Part shown: in pieces, positions 9,130-17,635 of the stretch
Numbering within the stretch: the stretch's first letter is position 1
Layout of the letters: the number at the start of each line of letters is the position of its first letter
Assembly (NCBI GenBank): GCA_016786585.1
Contig: JAEUUI010000013.1
Span: forward strand, 18,692-82,691
Length of the DNA: 64,000 nt
From: Cyclobacteriaceae bacterium
Lineage (GTDB): Bacteria; Bacteroidota; Bacteroidia; Cytophagales; Cyclobacteriaceae
Reading direction: 5' to 3'
The notes under the pieces: model-generated
The model's database searches: none
Told to the model about the DNA's origin: nothing
The model's input: the letters and a program-made list of their open reading frames with translations, nothing else
Translations under genes and position numbers: made by a program

Positions 9130-10215
9130 ATGAGGCTTTTCGCATTCGTAGTACTGGTAGTTTCTTTTTACACTGCATCTGCGCAGAAACGACTGAACGT
9201 TATTGCATACTATTCAGGCGGACCGGAACAGGTTGAGCACATCGCAGCAGAAAAACTCACGCACATCATTTTTTCGTTCGGTCATCTGAAAGGAAATGTT
9301 TTTGTGGTCGGAAGTAAGCGTGACTCCACTACCATTCAAAGGCTCGTAGCGTTAAAACAGAAAAATCCTTCGCTTAAAATTATCCTGTCGCTGGGCGGCT
9401 GGGGTGGATGCGCTTCATGTTCGGATGTGTTTTCATCCGCGCAAGCGCGAACCGAATTCGCACAATCAGTTCTTAAGGTAAACGAATATTTCAAAAGCGA
9501 TGGCATCGATCTGGATTGGGAATACCCTTCCATTCAGGGATATCCGGGTCATGCATTCAAAACAGAAGACAAAGCCAACTTTACCGAGCTGATCACTACG
9601 CTTCGGAACACGCTCGGCTCGTCATACGAGATCAGCTTTGCAGCAGGAGGATTTCAAAAGTTTATTGACGAATCGGTTGACTGGAAAGCGATCATGCCGT
9701 TACTCGACCGCGTAAACCTGATGACGTACGATCTTGTACATGGCTTTTCTACTGAAACCGGTCATCACACGGCATTGTATTCTACTCCGCAGCAACACGA
9801 GTCGACCGATAATGCTGTTCAGCAGTTGATTAAACTTGGTGTTCCCTCAACCAAACTTGTTATCGGGGCTGCATTCTATGGCCGCATGTGGGAAAATGTC
9901 TCAGCAACCAATCATGGCTTATATCAATCCGGAAAATTTAAACGCGGTGTCGACTATAAAAATCTAGACACGGAAATCAATCCTAAAAAAGGTTTTGCCT
10001 ATTACTGGGATGATGTCGCGAAAGCGCCTTATCAATACAATGCGGAAAAAAAACTGTACTTCACGTATGACGACAAGCATTCGATTGCATTGAAAACAAA
10101 ATACGCGATCGACAATCATTTGGATGGCATCATGTTCTGGGAGTTAACCTGCGACCGGCAATCCGGTGGTCTGCTTGATGAAATTGTCAATGCCGCGCTA
10201 ATGTCTGAAAAATAA
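9130..10215 (+). CDS. Exported chitinase, glycoside hydrolase family 18
   Basis: A 361-residue single-domain GH18 enzyme with a signal peptide (cleavage near TASAQ). The catalytic motif DGIDLDWEYP is complete, with acid Glu131. Other GH18 signatures are SLGGWGGC (strand 3), NLMTYDL (strand 6) and the terminal Trp segment MFWELTCD. It would cut beta-1,4 N-acetylglucosamine chains. There is no carbohydrate-binding domain and no type IX secretion C-terminal domain, so it is probably periplasmic or surface-exposed by other means. It begins one base after the GH127 stop. GH18 also includes endo-N-acetylglucosaminidases, so activity on N-glycans is an alternative. Confidence 0.92.
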   Translation: MRLFAFVVLVVSFYTASAQKRLNVIAYYSGGPEQVEHIAAEKLTHIIFSFGHLKGNVFVVGSKRDSTTIQRLVALKQKNPSLKIILSLGGWGGCASCSDVFSSAQARTEFAQSVLKVNEYFKSDGIDLDWEYPSIQGYPGHAFKTEDKANFTELITTLRNTLGSSYEISFAAGGFQKFIDESVDWKAIMPLLDRVNLMTYDLVHGFSTETGHHTALYSTPQQHESTDNAVQQLIKLGVPSTKLVIGAAFYGRMWENVSATNHGLYQSGKFKRGVDYKNLDTEINPKKGFAYYWDDVAKAPYQYNAEKKLYFTYDDKHSIALKTKYAIDNHLDGIMFWELTCDRQSGGLLDEIVNAALMSEK

Positions 10216-10233
10216 GATTAGTATCTTCCTGAT

Positions 10234-11145
10234 ATGAAAATTAACCTCACACCTCTCCTTTTCATATTCCTGATTATTGCAGTAGCGTGCGGAACAAGAG
10301 AAAACCGTAAAGCTTCTGTTTTTATTCGCGATTCTGTTCAGGTACTCACACAGCGGCAATCCGATGACCTCGCTAAACAAATTAAAAGTCTGGAAGATAG
10401 TACGGGTTCGCAGATCGGGATCGTCATCATAAAAACGTTGCATGATGAACCCATTGAACAATACTCCTTGCGGCTAGCAAATGGCATTGGGCTTGGCCGT
10501 AAAGATTTCGATGATGGAGTTTTGATAACTGTTGTTGTTGAGGATCATCAAATGAGAATTGAAGTCGGAATTGGATTAGAAAATATCATTCAAGATGAAA
10601 TCGCAGCAGAAATCATTCGGGACGACATGGCTCCTGATTTCAGAAAGGCAAAATATTTCGAGGGCCTGTCTAAAGCCGTGCAGCGAATTTCTGATCTGAT
10701 AAAAAATAACCGCGACAAAATCGGACAGCGTCCGCAAGGCGATGTTCCCGAAATGCCAACAATCGATGGATATTTGGTTGATGAAATTACCGATACCGCA
10801 GTTCAGGAATTATCCGGTTCGCTGGCGCTGATTGTACAACCCAGCGACAAACAGATCAGTGAGATGGAAAAAGAATATAGCGAAGACGAACTTTCAACCA
10901 TTTTTGATGATGCGAGCTTTTATCAAAGTGAAGCTGCTCACCTGCTCGATTCGCTTGGGGTTAAAAATGTAACATCAGAAAAACGTTTCGTGCGGTATCG
11001 CAACATAATTCGTGAGTGGAATTTTGATCTTGAGAAACAAAATTCACCCTGGGTGTTGATATTTCTGGAGGTCGATCGAAAACCCGAGGTTATTTTGACA
11101 ACAGATGTAGACGTTGAAAAAATCAAATCTTACTTTAATCAGTAG
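10234..11145 (+). CDS. TPM-domain lipoprotein
   Basis: A 303-residue lipoprotein (lipobox IIAVACG, Cys near residue 13). Residues about 25-150 form a TPM domain, the fold of Psb32/YgcG proteins: VQVLTQRQSDDLAKQI, IGIVIIKTL, NGIGLGRKDFDDGVLI and RIEVGIGLENII are the usual signatures. In other bacteria TPM proteins are membrane-attached and many are called phosphatases, but a role is not settled. The remaining C-terminal half (to residue 303) is not recognised and lacks the transmembrane glycine-rich tail usual in YgcG. It follows the chitinase by 18 bases. Confidence 0.82.
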   Translation: MKINLTPLLFIFLIIAVACGTRENRKASVFIRDSVQVLTQRQSDDLAKQIKSLEDSTGSQIGIVIIKTLHDEPIEQYSLRLANGIGLGRKDFDDGVLITVVVEDHQMRIEVGIGLENIIQDEIAAEIIRDDMAPDFRKAKYFEGLSKAVQRISDLIKNNRDKIGQRPQGDVPEMPTIDGYLVDEITDTAVQELSGSLALIVQPSDKQISEMEKEYSEDELSTIFDDASFYQSEAAHLLDSLGVKNVTSEKRFVRYRNIIREWNFDLEKQNSPWVLIFLEVDRKPEVILTTDVDVEKIKSYFNQ

Positions 11146-11148
11146 TAA

Positions 11149-11625
11149 CTATTCACCCACACCAAACCATTCTTTCAGCCAGGGCATGACGAAATCGCCA
11201 AACTCATAAATGGCGTAGGTCATGCCCACGGCAAAGATGGCCGCACTGATCAGCATGTAGAGAATTATTTTCCGCTTCGGGCTTCCAAAGCTTACCGCCA
11301 CGATTGTTCCGCCAATGGGTGTTAACAACAAAGGCGTGAGCACGGCAACTCCCGTAAGACCATATTTTTTCCACAGGGTAACAATTTTGCGCTTTTTAGG
11401 GGTAAACTTCTTCTGATTTTTCTTTTCAAAGCGATGCAGAATTTTCTCACGCAGCCATGTTCCGAAAAAAGTAAACAACAACACACTCGTCATCATTCCG
11501 CTAAACGTTACCAGGATGGTTGTGATAATGTGGAGGCGTGCGGCATAGCCAAGCGTAGGTCCGAAGATGACCTTCAGCATCGTCAGAAAAAAAATAGGTA
11601 CTGCTTTTAGAATTTCCTCCGTCAT
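11149..11625 (-). CDS. Small integral membrane protein (VTT/small multidrug export-like)
   Basis: A 158-residue membrane protein with about four helices. The layout (two helices, a basic loop EKKNQKKFTPKKRK, then YGLTGVAVLTPLLLTPIGGTIVAVSFG and a final helix) resembles the small-multidrug-export and SNARE-associated (DedA/VTT) group, where a proline-glycine re-entrant segment is typical. This assignment is by overall pattern, not by a diagnostic motif. It converges on the TPM lipoprotein gene with a gap of three bases and lies just downstream of upp on the same strand (20 bases), so it may be co-transcribed with it. Confidence 0.6.
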   Translation of the reverse strand: MTEEILKAVPIFFLTMLKVIFGPTLGYAARLHIITTILVTFSGMMTSVLLFTFFGTWLREKILHRFEKKNQKKFTPKKRKIVTLWKKYGLTGVAVLTPLLLTPIGGTIVAVSFGSPKRKIILYMLISAAIFAVGMTYAIYEFGDFVMPWLKEWFGVGE

Positions 11626-11645
11626 TAACCTTCGGCTTTCACGCG

Positions 11646-12290
11646 TTATAATTTCTCACCAAAACTCAAATCACCTGCATCACCTAAACCCGGAACGATA
11701 TAGAATAACTCGTTGAGTTTTTCATCGAGCGCCCACGTCCACAAGTCATGCGAAACGGATAGCTTCTTTTCGAGCAATTCAACTCCTTCTGGTGCGGCAA
11801 CCAGCGCAGCAATGTGTACGTGTTTTGGCGTTCCGTGTTTCAGTAACGCATTAACGGATTTAATAACCGATTGGCCAGTGGCGAGCATCGGATCAATTAT
11901 AATCAACTTTCGTCCTTCTAGTGAGGGAGTCGCCAGGTAATCGAGATTTATTGTAAGATCAGCATCACTTTCTTTCCGGTATGCTCCAATAAATCCGCAA
12001 TCAGCCTCACCAAAAATATGCTGAAACCCGATGAAGTAAGGCAAACCCGCACGCAATACAGTAATGAGTACGGGGTTGTCAGTTGAAATATTTACCGTGG
12101 ATGTTCCGAGGGGTGTTTGAACCTTCACCTGGTTGTATTGAAATTTCCTGGAAATCTCGTAGGCCATCAATTCGCCCAGCCGTTCGATGTTATTCCTGAA
12201 CCGCGCCCGGTTTTGCTGAATGCTTTTGTCGCGCAGCTCCAATAAAAACTGGTTGGCAACAGAATTCTGGCGGTTCAGTACAGTAATCAT
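11646..12290 (-). CDS. upp: Uracil phosphoribosyltransferase
   Basis: A 214-residue enzyme that makes UMP from uracil and PRPP in pyrimidine salvage. The PRPP-binding loop is LIIIDPMLATGQS near residue 130, and the uracil-binding region GLGDAGDLSFG is at the C-terminus. Length is typical for the family. It is divergent from the M42-like peptidase gene. The neighbouring salvage gene hpt lies 1.1 kb away on the other strand. Confidence 0.96.
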   Translation of the reverse strand: MITVLNRQNSVANQFLLELRDKSIQQNRARFRNNIERLGELMAYEISRKFQYNQVKVQTPLGTSTVNISTDNPVLITVLRAGLPYFIGFQHIFGEADCGFIGAYRKESDADLTINLDYLATPSLEGRKLIIIDPMLATGQSVIKSVNALLKHGTPKHVHIAALVAAPEGVELLEKKLSVSHDLWTWALDEKLNELFYIVPGLGDAGDLSFGEKL

Positions 12291-12437
12291 GACGGCAAAT
12301 TTTTGTTCTTGATAATTTAGATAAAGTTGTTGAAGTAAAAAACCTTCCTGCTTACCCGCTAACGCCTAATCGGTGTGTAGCACCCAAAGATAAAGTCTCC
12401 CTGAATTTTTTCGGGTTAAATGACGCATCTTTACACG

Positions 12438-13349
12438 ATGAAACTACTTAAACAACTTTGCGAAATACATGCCCCCTCAGGCGAGGAAGCGCCATTAAAA
12501 GAATTCTTACTCAACTATATCGCAAAAGAAAAAAAGAACTGGAAGGTAAAACCCACCGTCATCCACGGTGATGAATTTCAGGACTGTATCATTTTAAAAT
12601 TTGGCAAACCCCGCACAGCGATTTTCGCGCACATGGATAGCATCGGGTTTACGGTACGATATTTTAATCAACTGCTGCCAATCGGCAGTCCGGATGCGGA
12701 AGCCGGCACTAAACTGGTTGGCAAAGATTCGAAAGGGCCGATCGAATGCGAGCTCGAATACGATAAAGAAAATCATGCGTTCTACCGCTTCGGTCGCACC
12801 ATCGATCGCGGAACTTCATTAACGTATAAAATCAATTTCCGCGAAAGCAAAGAATACATTGAAACACCTTATCTCGACAACCGGTTAGGGATTTATAATG
12901 CCTTGCAAGTTGCAGAAACATTGAAAGATGGTTTGATCGTGTTCAGCACATGGGAAGAACACGGTGGCGGTTCAGTTCCGTATCTCGCGAAGTACATCTA
13001 TGAAAAGTGGAAGGTGAAACAGGCACTGATCTCCGACATCACCTGGGTTACCGATGGCGTTGAACCCGGCAAAGGTGCAGCAATCTCCATGCGCGACCGG
13101 AACATTCCGCGGAAGAAGTTTGTCGAGCGCCTGATCAGCATCGCAGCCAAAAGTAAAATTCCATTTCAGCTTGAAGTTGAAGGCATGGGTTCAAGTGATG
13201 GCCGCGAATTGCAAACATCTCCCTATCCGTTCGACTGGTGTTTTGTCGGAGCACCTGAACAAAGTCCACATTCACTGAATGAGAAAGTTCATAAAGACGA
13301 CATTAAGTCGATGATTGCATTATACCGGAAGTTCATGCAGGAGTTGTAA
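12438..13349 (+). CDS. M42/M20-type metallo-aminopeptidase
   Basis: A cytoplasmic metal-dependent peptidase of about 303 residues from the ATG at 12438 ([17 protein letters not shown], the classical start of this group); an ATG at 12420 would add six residues. Metal-ligand segments visible: [10 protein letters not shown] (His, Asp), YLDNRLG (bridging Asp), STWEEHGGG (Glu-Glu) and DITWVTDG; the final His is in [10 protein letters not shown]. The overall order fits M42 aminopeptidases, here shortened relative to the roughly 350 residues usual. No signal peptide. It stands alone between the divergent upp and hpt. Confidence 0.85.
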   Translation: MKLLKQLCEIHAPSGEEAPLKEFLLNYIAKEKKNWKVKPTVIHGDEFQDCIILKFGKPRTAIFAHMDSIGFTVRYFNQLLPIGSPDAEAGTKLVGKDSKGPIECELEYDKENHAFYRFGRTIDRGTSLTYKINFRESKEYIETPYLDNRLGIYNALQVAETLKDGLIVFSTWEEHGGGSVPYLAKYIYEKWKVKQALISDITWVTDGVEPGKGAAISMRDRNIPRKKFVERLISIAAKSKIPFQLEVEGMGSSDGRELQTSPYPFDWCFVGAPEQSPHSLNEKVHKDDIKSMIALYRKFMQEL

Positions 13350-13407
13350 TAATTGCTGTCTGCAAACGTTGGTTGTGCTCTAAAAAAACTATCTAACAAT
13401 ATTCTGC

Positions 13408-13415
13408 TATTTTTG
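13408..13415 (+). promoter_or_regulatory. Candidate -7 promoter element before hpt
   Basis: TATTTTTG fits the Bacteroidota -7 consensus TAnnTTTG and lies 23 bases before the hpt ATG. No convincing -33 TTG is found at the usual distance (nearest is about 32 bases upstream), so this is only a partial match. Confidence 0.3.
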
Positions 13416-13438
13416 CGCCTTTGGAGACAAGGTGCGAC

Positions 13439-13981
13439 ATGAAAATCAAGGATTTAGAGTTTAAAAAGTTTATTACTGCCGCTAAAATCAATGAAAAGAT
13501 TAAGGAGCTTGGTGCGCAGCTTAATGAAGATTATCAGCAAAAAAAACCTCTTTTATTACCGATACTCAACGGGTCATTCATTTTTGCTGCCGACCTGATT
13601 CGGGAGCTAAAGGTTGATTGCCGTGTATCGTTTGTAAAACATGCTTCTTACCAGGGTACGCAAAGCAGTGGTCAATTGAATACACTCATTGGTTTAAATG
13701 AAAGTTTATTCAATCAGGATATTATCATCATTGAAGACATCATGGATACCGGCCTAACGTTAAGCAAGGTGATCAATGAGTTCGGTACGCTGGGTGTGAA
13801 GTCCGTTGAGATTGTAACGCTTGTTAGGAAAGCCCCCGCCCGTGCGCATGCCGTGCAGCCCAAGTACATAGGCTTCGATATCGATGACGAGTTTGTTCTC
13901 GGGTATGGCCTTGATTACGATGGCTATGGCCGTAACCTGAAAGATATTTACAAAGCCCTGCTCCCCGAAACCACGAAATAA
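13439..13981 (+). CDS. hpt: Hypoxanthine (guanine) phosphoribosyltransferase
   Basis: A 180-residue purine-salvage enzyme. The PRPP loop is IIIEDIMDTGLTL near residue 99, preceded by the LPILNGSFIFAADLIREL segment near residue 36 and followed by KYIGFDIDDEFVLGYGLDYDG, all typical of HPRT. The ATG at 13439 is chosen over an in-frame TTG at 13421, which overlaps the presumed start of transcription. It heads the hpt-adk-obgE order that is common in Bacteroidota. Confidence 0.95.
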   Translation: MKIKDLEFKKFITAAKINEKIKELGAQLNEDYQQKKPLLLPILNGSFIFAADLIRELKVDCRVSFVKHASYQGTQSSGQLNTLIGLNESLFNQDIIIIEDIMDTGLTLSKVINEFGTLGVKSVEIVTLVRKAPARAHAVQPKYIGFDIDDEFVLGYGLDYDGYGRNLKDIYKALLPETTK

Positions 13982-14051
13982 TTCAAAAACGCTATATTCG
14001 CTATTCTTAAAACAGACCAAGGCTCTAAACCTATCCGTAAAACGTTGCATC

Positions 14052-14615
14052 ATGATTAACCTGGTACTCTTCGGCCCTCCGGGCGCAGGCAAAGGAACAC
14101 AAAGCGAAAAGCTGATCAAGCAATATGGTTTCGTTCATATTTCAACCGGTGACTTGTTTCGCTGGCACACCAAGAATGAAACCGAGCTTGGTAAGCGTGT
14201 AAAAGAGATCATGAACAGCGGTTCGCTGGTGCCCGATGAAATCACCATCGCGATGCTCAAGGAAGAGCTCGATAAAAATCCGAATGCAAAAGGCTTTTTG
14301 TTTGACGGATTTCCGCGCACCGTTGCGCAGGCTGAAGCGCTTGATAAATTCATGAAAGATAACGGCACCGCGATTCATCACGTGATCGCACTCGATGTTA
14401 CCGAAGCTGAAGTACGATCTCGCATCGCTAAACGCAGAAGCATCGAGAACCGGGTGGATGATGAAGAAGAAAAACTCAACAAACGCATCACCGAATACTT
14501 CACTAAAACCGTTCACGTATTGCCGTATTACGAAAAACAAAATCGTTTACAGACAGTTCAGGGCATCGGTAACATCGATGACATTTTTAAAAGTATTTGT
14601 GCATTAATTAAATAA
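14052..14615 (+). CDS. adk: Adenylate kinase
   Basis: A 187-residue short-form adenylate kinase interconverting ATP, AMP and ADP. The P-loop [10 protein letters not shown] is at residues 8-17, the AMP site HISTGDLFR follows, and DGFPRT is the nucleotide-binding segment near residue 83. The LID is short, without the zinc-binding cysteines found in long forms. It lies 70 bases after hpt, and a perfect inverted repeat follows its stop codon. Confidence 0.97.
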   Translation: MINLVLFGPPGAGKGTQSEKLIKQYGFVHISTGDLFRWHTKNETELGKRVKEIMNSGSLVPDEITIAMLKEELDKNPNAKGFLFDGFPRTVAQAEALDKFMKDNGTAIHHVIALDVTEAEVRSRIAKRRSIENRVDDEEEKLNKRITEYFTKTVHVLPYYEKQNRLQTVQGIGNIDDIFKSICALIK

Positions 14616-14619
14616 TCTT

Positions 14620-14657
14620 CGATTTCAGATTCAGGTTTCGATCAAAATCTGAAATCG
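14620..14657. terminator. Perfect 12-bp hairpin between adk and obgE
   Basis: CGATTTCAGATT at 14620-14631 is the exact reverse complement of AATCTGAAATCG at 14646-14657, with a 14-base loop. It starts four bases after the adk stop and ends 23 bases before the obgE GTG. There is no U-run after it, so it is either a weak terminator or an mRNA structure between two co-transcribed genes. Confidence 0.55.
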
Positions 14658-14680
14658 CGAACCTTAATTCTGAAATTAAC

Positions 14681-15670
14681 GTGTCTTCACCCAACTTCAT
14701 CGATCATGTAAAATTCCAATCGCGTTCCGGAAAGGGAGGCGCAGGATGCCTGCATTTCATCCGTGAAAAGTTTGTGGAGAAAGGCGGCCCGGATGGCGGT
14801 GATGGTGGCCGTGGCGGACACATTATCCTGAAAGGAAATTCGCAACTGTGGACACTGCTTCATTTAAAGTACCGAAAACACGTAGTTGCGGAAAACGGTA
14901 AACCCGGGGAGTCACAAAACTGCACAGGCGCTTCCGGTAAAGACGAAATTCTCGAAGTACCGATGGGCACCGTTGCCCGCGATGCGGAAACTGGCGAGAA
15001 GCTTTGCGAGATTACGGAAGACGGACAGGAGTACATTCTTACCCGCGGTGGACGTGGCGGACGGGGAAATCTATTTTTCGCAACCTCCACGCAACGTGCC
15101 CCAACCCATACGCAACCCGGAGAGCCCGGCATGGAACACTGGGTTGTTCTCGAATTAAAACTGCTGGCCGATGTTGGCCTGGTAGGCTTCCCGAACGCTG
15201 GCAAGTCAACGTTGCTTTCGGTTGTCTCGGCAGCCAAACCTAAGATCGCTGATTATGCGTTTACTACGTTAACACCGAATCTCGGTGTAGTGAGTTATCG
15301 TGAAGATAAGTCGTTTGTGATGGCCGATATTCCGGGAATCATTGAAGGCGCTGCCGAAGGAAAAGGTCTGGGGATACGGTTCCTGCGACACATCGAACGT
15401 AACTCGTTGCTATTGTTTATGATCCCGGCCGATTCGAAAGACATTAAGACCGAATACGGAATTTTATTAAACGAGCTGAAGAAATATAACCCGGAGTTGC
15501 TCGATAAGAAACGGATGCTGGCGATCACGAAGGCCGATATGCTGGATGCAGAGCTTAAAGCGGAAATGAAAAAGGATGTGCCGTCTGAGTTGCCGGTGGT
15601 TTTCATCTCGGCTGTCACCAATCAGGGCATTTCCGAACTGAAAGATCTGATCTGGAAAAATCTGCATTGA
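14681..15670 (+). CDS. obgE: Obg-family GTPase
   Basis: A 329-residue ribosome-assembly GTPase. The N-terminal Obg fold (residues about 5-160) has the glycine-rich [12 protein letters not shown] and GGRGGRGN repeats. The G domain has GFPNAGKST near residue 168, the DIPG motif and the ITKAD motif. The variable C-terminal OCT domain is absent, as in many Bacteroidota. The start is GTG ([12 protein letters not shown]); the residues after it match the usual Obg N-terminus. It is third in the hpt-adk-obgE series. Confidence 0.96.
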   Translation: MSSPNFIDHVKFQSRSGKGGAGCLHFIREKFVEKGGPDGGDGGRGGHIILKGNSQLWTLLHLKYRKHVVAENGKPGESQNCTGASGKDEILEVPMGTVARDAETGEKLCEITEDGQEYILTRGGRGGRGNLFFATSTQRAPTHTQPGEPGMEHWVVLELKLLADVGLVGFPNAGKSTLLSVVSAAKPKIADYAFTTLTPNLGVVSYREDKSFVMADIPGIIEGAAEGKGLGIRFLRHIERNSLLLFMIPADSKDIKTEYGILLNELKKYNPELLDKKRMLAITKADMLDAELKAEMKKDVPSELPVVFISAVTNQGISELKDLIWKNLH

Positions 15671-15724
15671 AATCACTGCGCAGAACCCTAAAATCTGCCA
15701 AGGAACCCATAAAAGCCTGCTAAA

Positions 15725-15770
15725 AATGTCAATATGGCGCGAAACCCGCTCTGGCAACATTATTGACATT
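15725..15770 (+). promoter_or_regulatory. Candidate regulatory/promoter element upstream of grpE
   Basis: AATGTCAATA (15725-15734) and its exact reverse complement TATTGACATT (15761-15770) flank the sequence CTGGCAACATT (15751-15761). TGGCA followed after six bases by TTGACA is repeated upstream of dnaK, and TGTCAATAT plus CTGGCAACATT recur upstream of the ppiD-like gene. The element ends 28 bases before the grpE start. Its role as a stress promoter or operator is inference. Confidence 0.5.
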
Positions 15771-15798
15771 GGCGCTTTAATTAACGAATCGACATCTA

Positions 15799-16341
15799 AT
15801 GGAAAACAATAATCCGCAGAACGAACAGGAATTGCAGAATGAGATTCAGGAGAATACGGCTGCCGAAACTAGTCAGTCGGCCGAGGCTGCCGGATCCAAC
15901 GATCTGAAAAAAGCACAGGATGAACTCGCAGATGCGAAGGATAAATATCTCAGGCTTTATTCAGAGTTCGAAAACTTCAGACGGAGAACGGCCCGTGAAA
16001 AGCTCGACTTAATTCAAAGTGCTAATGAGAAATTGGTGAATGCATTTCTGCCGATCATTGACGACTTCGAACGTGCGGAGAAAGCATTCAAAGGAAGCGA
16101 GAGCAAGGAGATGGAGGGCTTTCTGCTGATCTATACTAAATTCAAAAAAATTCTAGATCAGGCCGGCATTAAAGTGATGGAAGCAAAAGGAACGGATTTC
16201 AATCCCGATCTGCACGAGGCCATCACGCAGGTTCCCGCACCAAATGAATCACAAAAAGGAAAAGTGATGGACGTTGTTGAAAACGGATATCTCTTGAACG
16301 ACAAAGTAATTCGTTTTGCAAAGGTCGTTGTTGGTAGTTAA
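15799..16341 (+). CDS. grpE: Nucleotide exchange factor GrpE
   Basis: A 180-residue co-chaperone that releases ADP from DnaK. The N-terminal third is acidic and coiled-coil forming (many Glu, Gln, Asn), followed by the helical segment DKYLRLYSEFENFRRRT near residue 50 and the C-terminal beta domain with the signature FNPDLHEAITQVP and GKVMDVVENGYLLND. It is 52 bases upstream of dnaJ on the same strand. It does not sit beside dnaK, which is 13 kb downstream. Confidence 0.96.
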   Translation: MENNNPQNEQELQNEIQENTAAETSQSAEAAGSNDLKKAQDELADAKDKYLRLYSEFENFRRRTAREKLDLIQSANEKLVNAFLPIIDDFERAEKAFKGSESKEMEGFLLIYTKFKKILDQAGIKVMEAKGTDFNPDLHEAITQVPAPNESQKGKVMDVVENGYLLNDKVIRFAKVVVGS

Positions 16342-16393
16342 AAATTAATCCACGGGTGTTCAACAACACCTGAACACGTGAGCACATAAGAAC

Positions 16394-17518
16394 ATGGCTA
16401 AAAGAGACTTCTACGAAATACTGGGTGTAAGCAAAACCGCAACTCCGGAAGAGATTAAAAAAGCTTACCGGAAAGTAGCTATTCAATTCCATCCGGATAA
16501 AAATCCCGGCAACAAAGAAGCAGAAGAAAAATTCAAGGAAGCTGCTGAAGCCTATGAAGTGCTGAGCAACCAAGAGAAACGCGCGCAGTATGACCGCTTC
16601 GGACATACGCGTCCCGGAAATGGCGGTTACGGTGGCGGCCAGCACATGAACATGGACGATATCTTCAGTCAGTTCGGAGATATTTTCGGAGGTGGTGGCG
16701 GGAGCCCGTTCGACAGTTTCTTCGGTGGTGGTAGCGGTGGACGCAAGCGTCAGCGCAAAGGCTCTAACCTCCGCATCAAGCTGAAGCTTACGCTCGAAGA
16801 AATCGCCAACGGTGTCGAAAAGAAAATCAAAGTAAACCGGCTCACCCAGGCCGAAGGTGTTACATTTAAAAATTGTACAACATGTAACGGTACAGGTCAG
16901 ACACGCAAAGTTGTTAACACAATGCTCGGACAGATGGTGTCTACCTCTACATGTCCTGCGTGTAATGGTGCCGGGCAAATCATTGATAAAAAACCAAGCG
17001 GTGTCGATAGCTCCGGTCTTGTTTCAAAAGAAGAAGTTATCTCTATTAAAATTCCGGCTGGCGTTGCCGATGGCATGCAACTCAGCATGTCGGGTAAGGG
17101 TAACGATGCACCGGGTGGTGGCATCCCGGGCGACCTGCTTATCCTCATTGAAGAACAGGAAGACACTCAGCTGAAGCGCGAAGGAAACAATGTGGTGTAC
17201 GACTTGTATGTGAACTTCGTTGATGCTGCACTGGGAACAAGCGTGGAGGTGCCGTCCATTGGTGGCCGAGTAAAAATTAAAATAGAGCCGGGGACGCAAA
17301 GCGGTAAAATCCTTCGCTTGCGCGGAAAAGGGATCAAGGACATCAATGGCTATGAAACCGGGGATCAGTTGGTTTACGTGAACGTCTGGACACCCAAAAA
17401 GCTCACACCGGAAGAAAAAACCAAGCTTGAGAGCCTGCGAAATTCACCGAATTTCGAGCCTAAGCCCGATGCAAGCGACAAAGGCTTCTTCGAGCGGATG
17501 AAGGAATTTTTTAACTAG
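16394..17518 (+). CDS. dnaJ: Chaperone DnaJ with only two CxxCxGxG zinc motifs
   Basis: A 374-residue type I-like Hsp40. The J domain is at residues 1-70 with His33-Pro34-Asp35. A Gly/Phe-rich linker follows (to about 125), then the substrate domain. Typical DnaJ has four CxxCxGxG motifs. Here only two remain: CTTCNGTG (Cys161, Cys164) and CPACNGAG (Cys187, Cys190), corresponding by flanking sequence to motifs II and III. Where motif I is expected the sequence reads [10 protein letters not shown], and where IV is expected [10 protein letters not shown]. Zinc centre 2 (II+III) is thus kept and centre 1 (I+IV) lost. The frame is intact and the C-terminal domains are normal. Confidence 0.95.
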   Translation: MAKRDFYEILGVSKTATPEEIKKAYRKVAIQFHPDKNPGNKEAEEKFKEAAEAYEVLSNQEKRAQYDRFGHTRPGNGGYGGGQHMNMDDIFSQFGDIFGGGGGSPFDSFFGGGSGGRKRQRKGSNLRIKLKLTLEEIANGVEKKIKVNRLTQAEGVTFKNCTTCNGTGQTRKVVNTMLGQMVSTSTCPACNGAGQIIDKKPSGVDSSGLVSKEEVISIKIPAGVADGMQLSMSGKGNDAPGGGIPGDLLILIEEQEDTQLKREGNNVVYDLYVNFVDAALGTSVEVPSIGGRVKIKIEPGTQSGKILRLRGKGIKDINGYETGDQLVYVNVWTPKKLTPEEKTKLESLRNSPNFEPKPDASDKGFFERMKEFFN

Positions 17519-17549
17519 TTCTGCAACCTTACTGCATTTCAATCGTTTG

Positions 17550-17572
17550 TACCCTCTATTGGGGTATTTTTT
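17550..17572 (+). terminator. Rho-independent terminator after dnaJ
   Basis: TACCCT (17550-17555) pairs with GGGGTA (17561-17566), using one U-G pair, around a five-base loop, and is followed by six T. It lies 32 bases after the dnaJ stop. Confidence 0.55.
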
Positions 17573-17590
17573 AACGATTTTTTAATAATT

Positions 17591-17627
17591 CTTACACTTC
17601 GCAACCTCACAGGTTGCACTTCGTAAG
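17591..17627. promoter_or_regulatory. Two-tier hairpin upstream of the secreted protein gene
   Basis: GCAACCT (17601-17607) pairs with AGGTTGC (17611-17617) around CAC, and the flanking CTTAC (17591-17595) pairs with GTAAG (17623-17627). The two stems are separated by identical five-base sides (ACTTC on each strand), so the dyad is symmetric. It ends nine bases before the ATG, where it could be an operator or cover the ribosome-binding region. Confidence 0.4.
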
Positions 17628-17635
17628 TATTCAGC

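Noticed and set aside
15725..15770. A CIRCE operator upstream of grpE.
   Set aside because: The inverted repeat does not match TTAGCACTC-N9-GAGTGCTAA in sequence or spacing.
16223..16978. A 251-codon open frame on the minus strand across grpE and dnaJ.
   Set aside because: It is antisense to two well-conserved genes and its translation is low-complexity and cysteine/phenylalanine-rich without recognisable domains.
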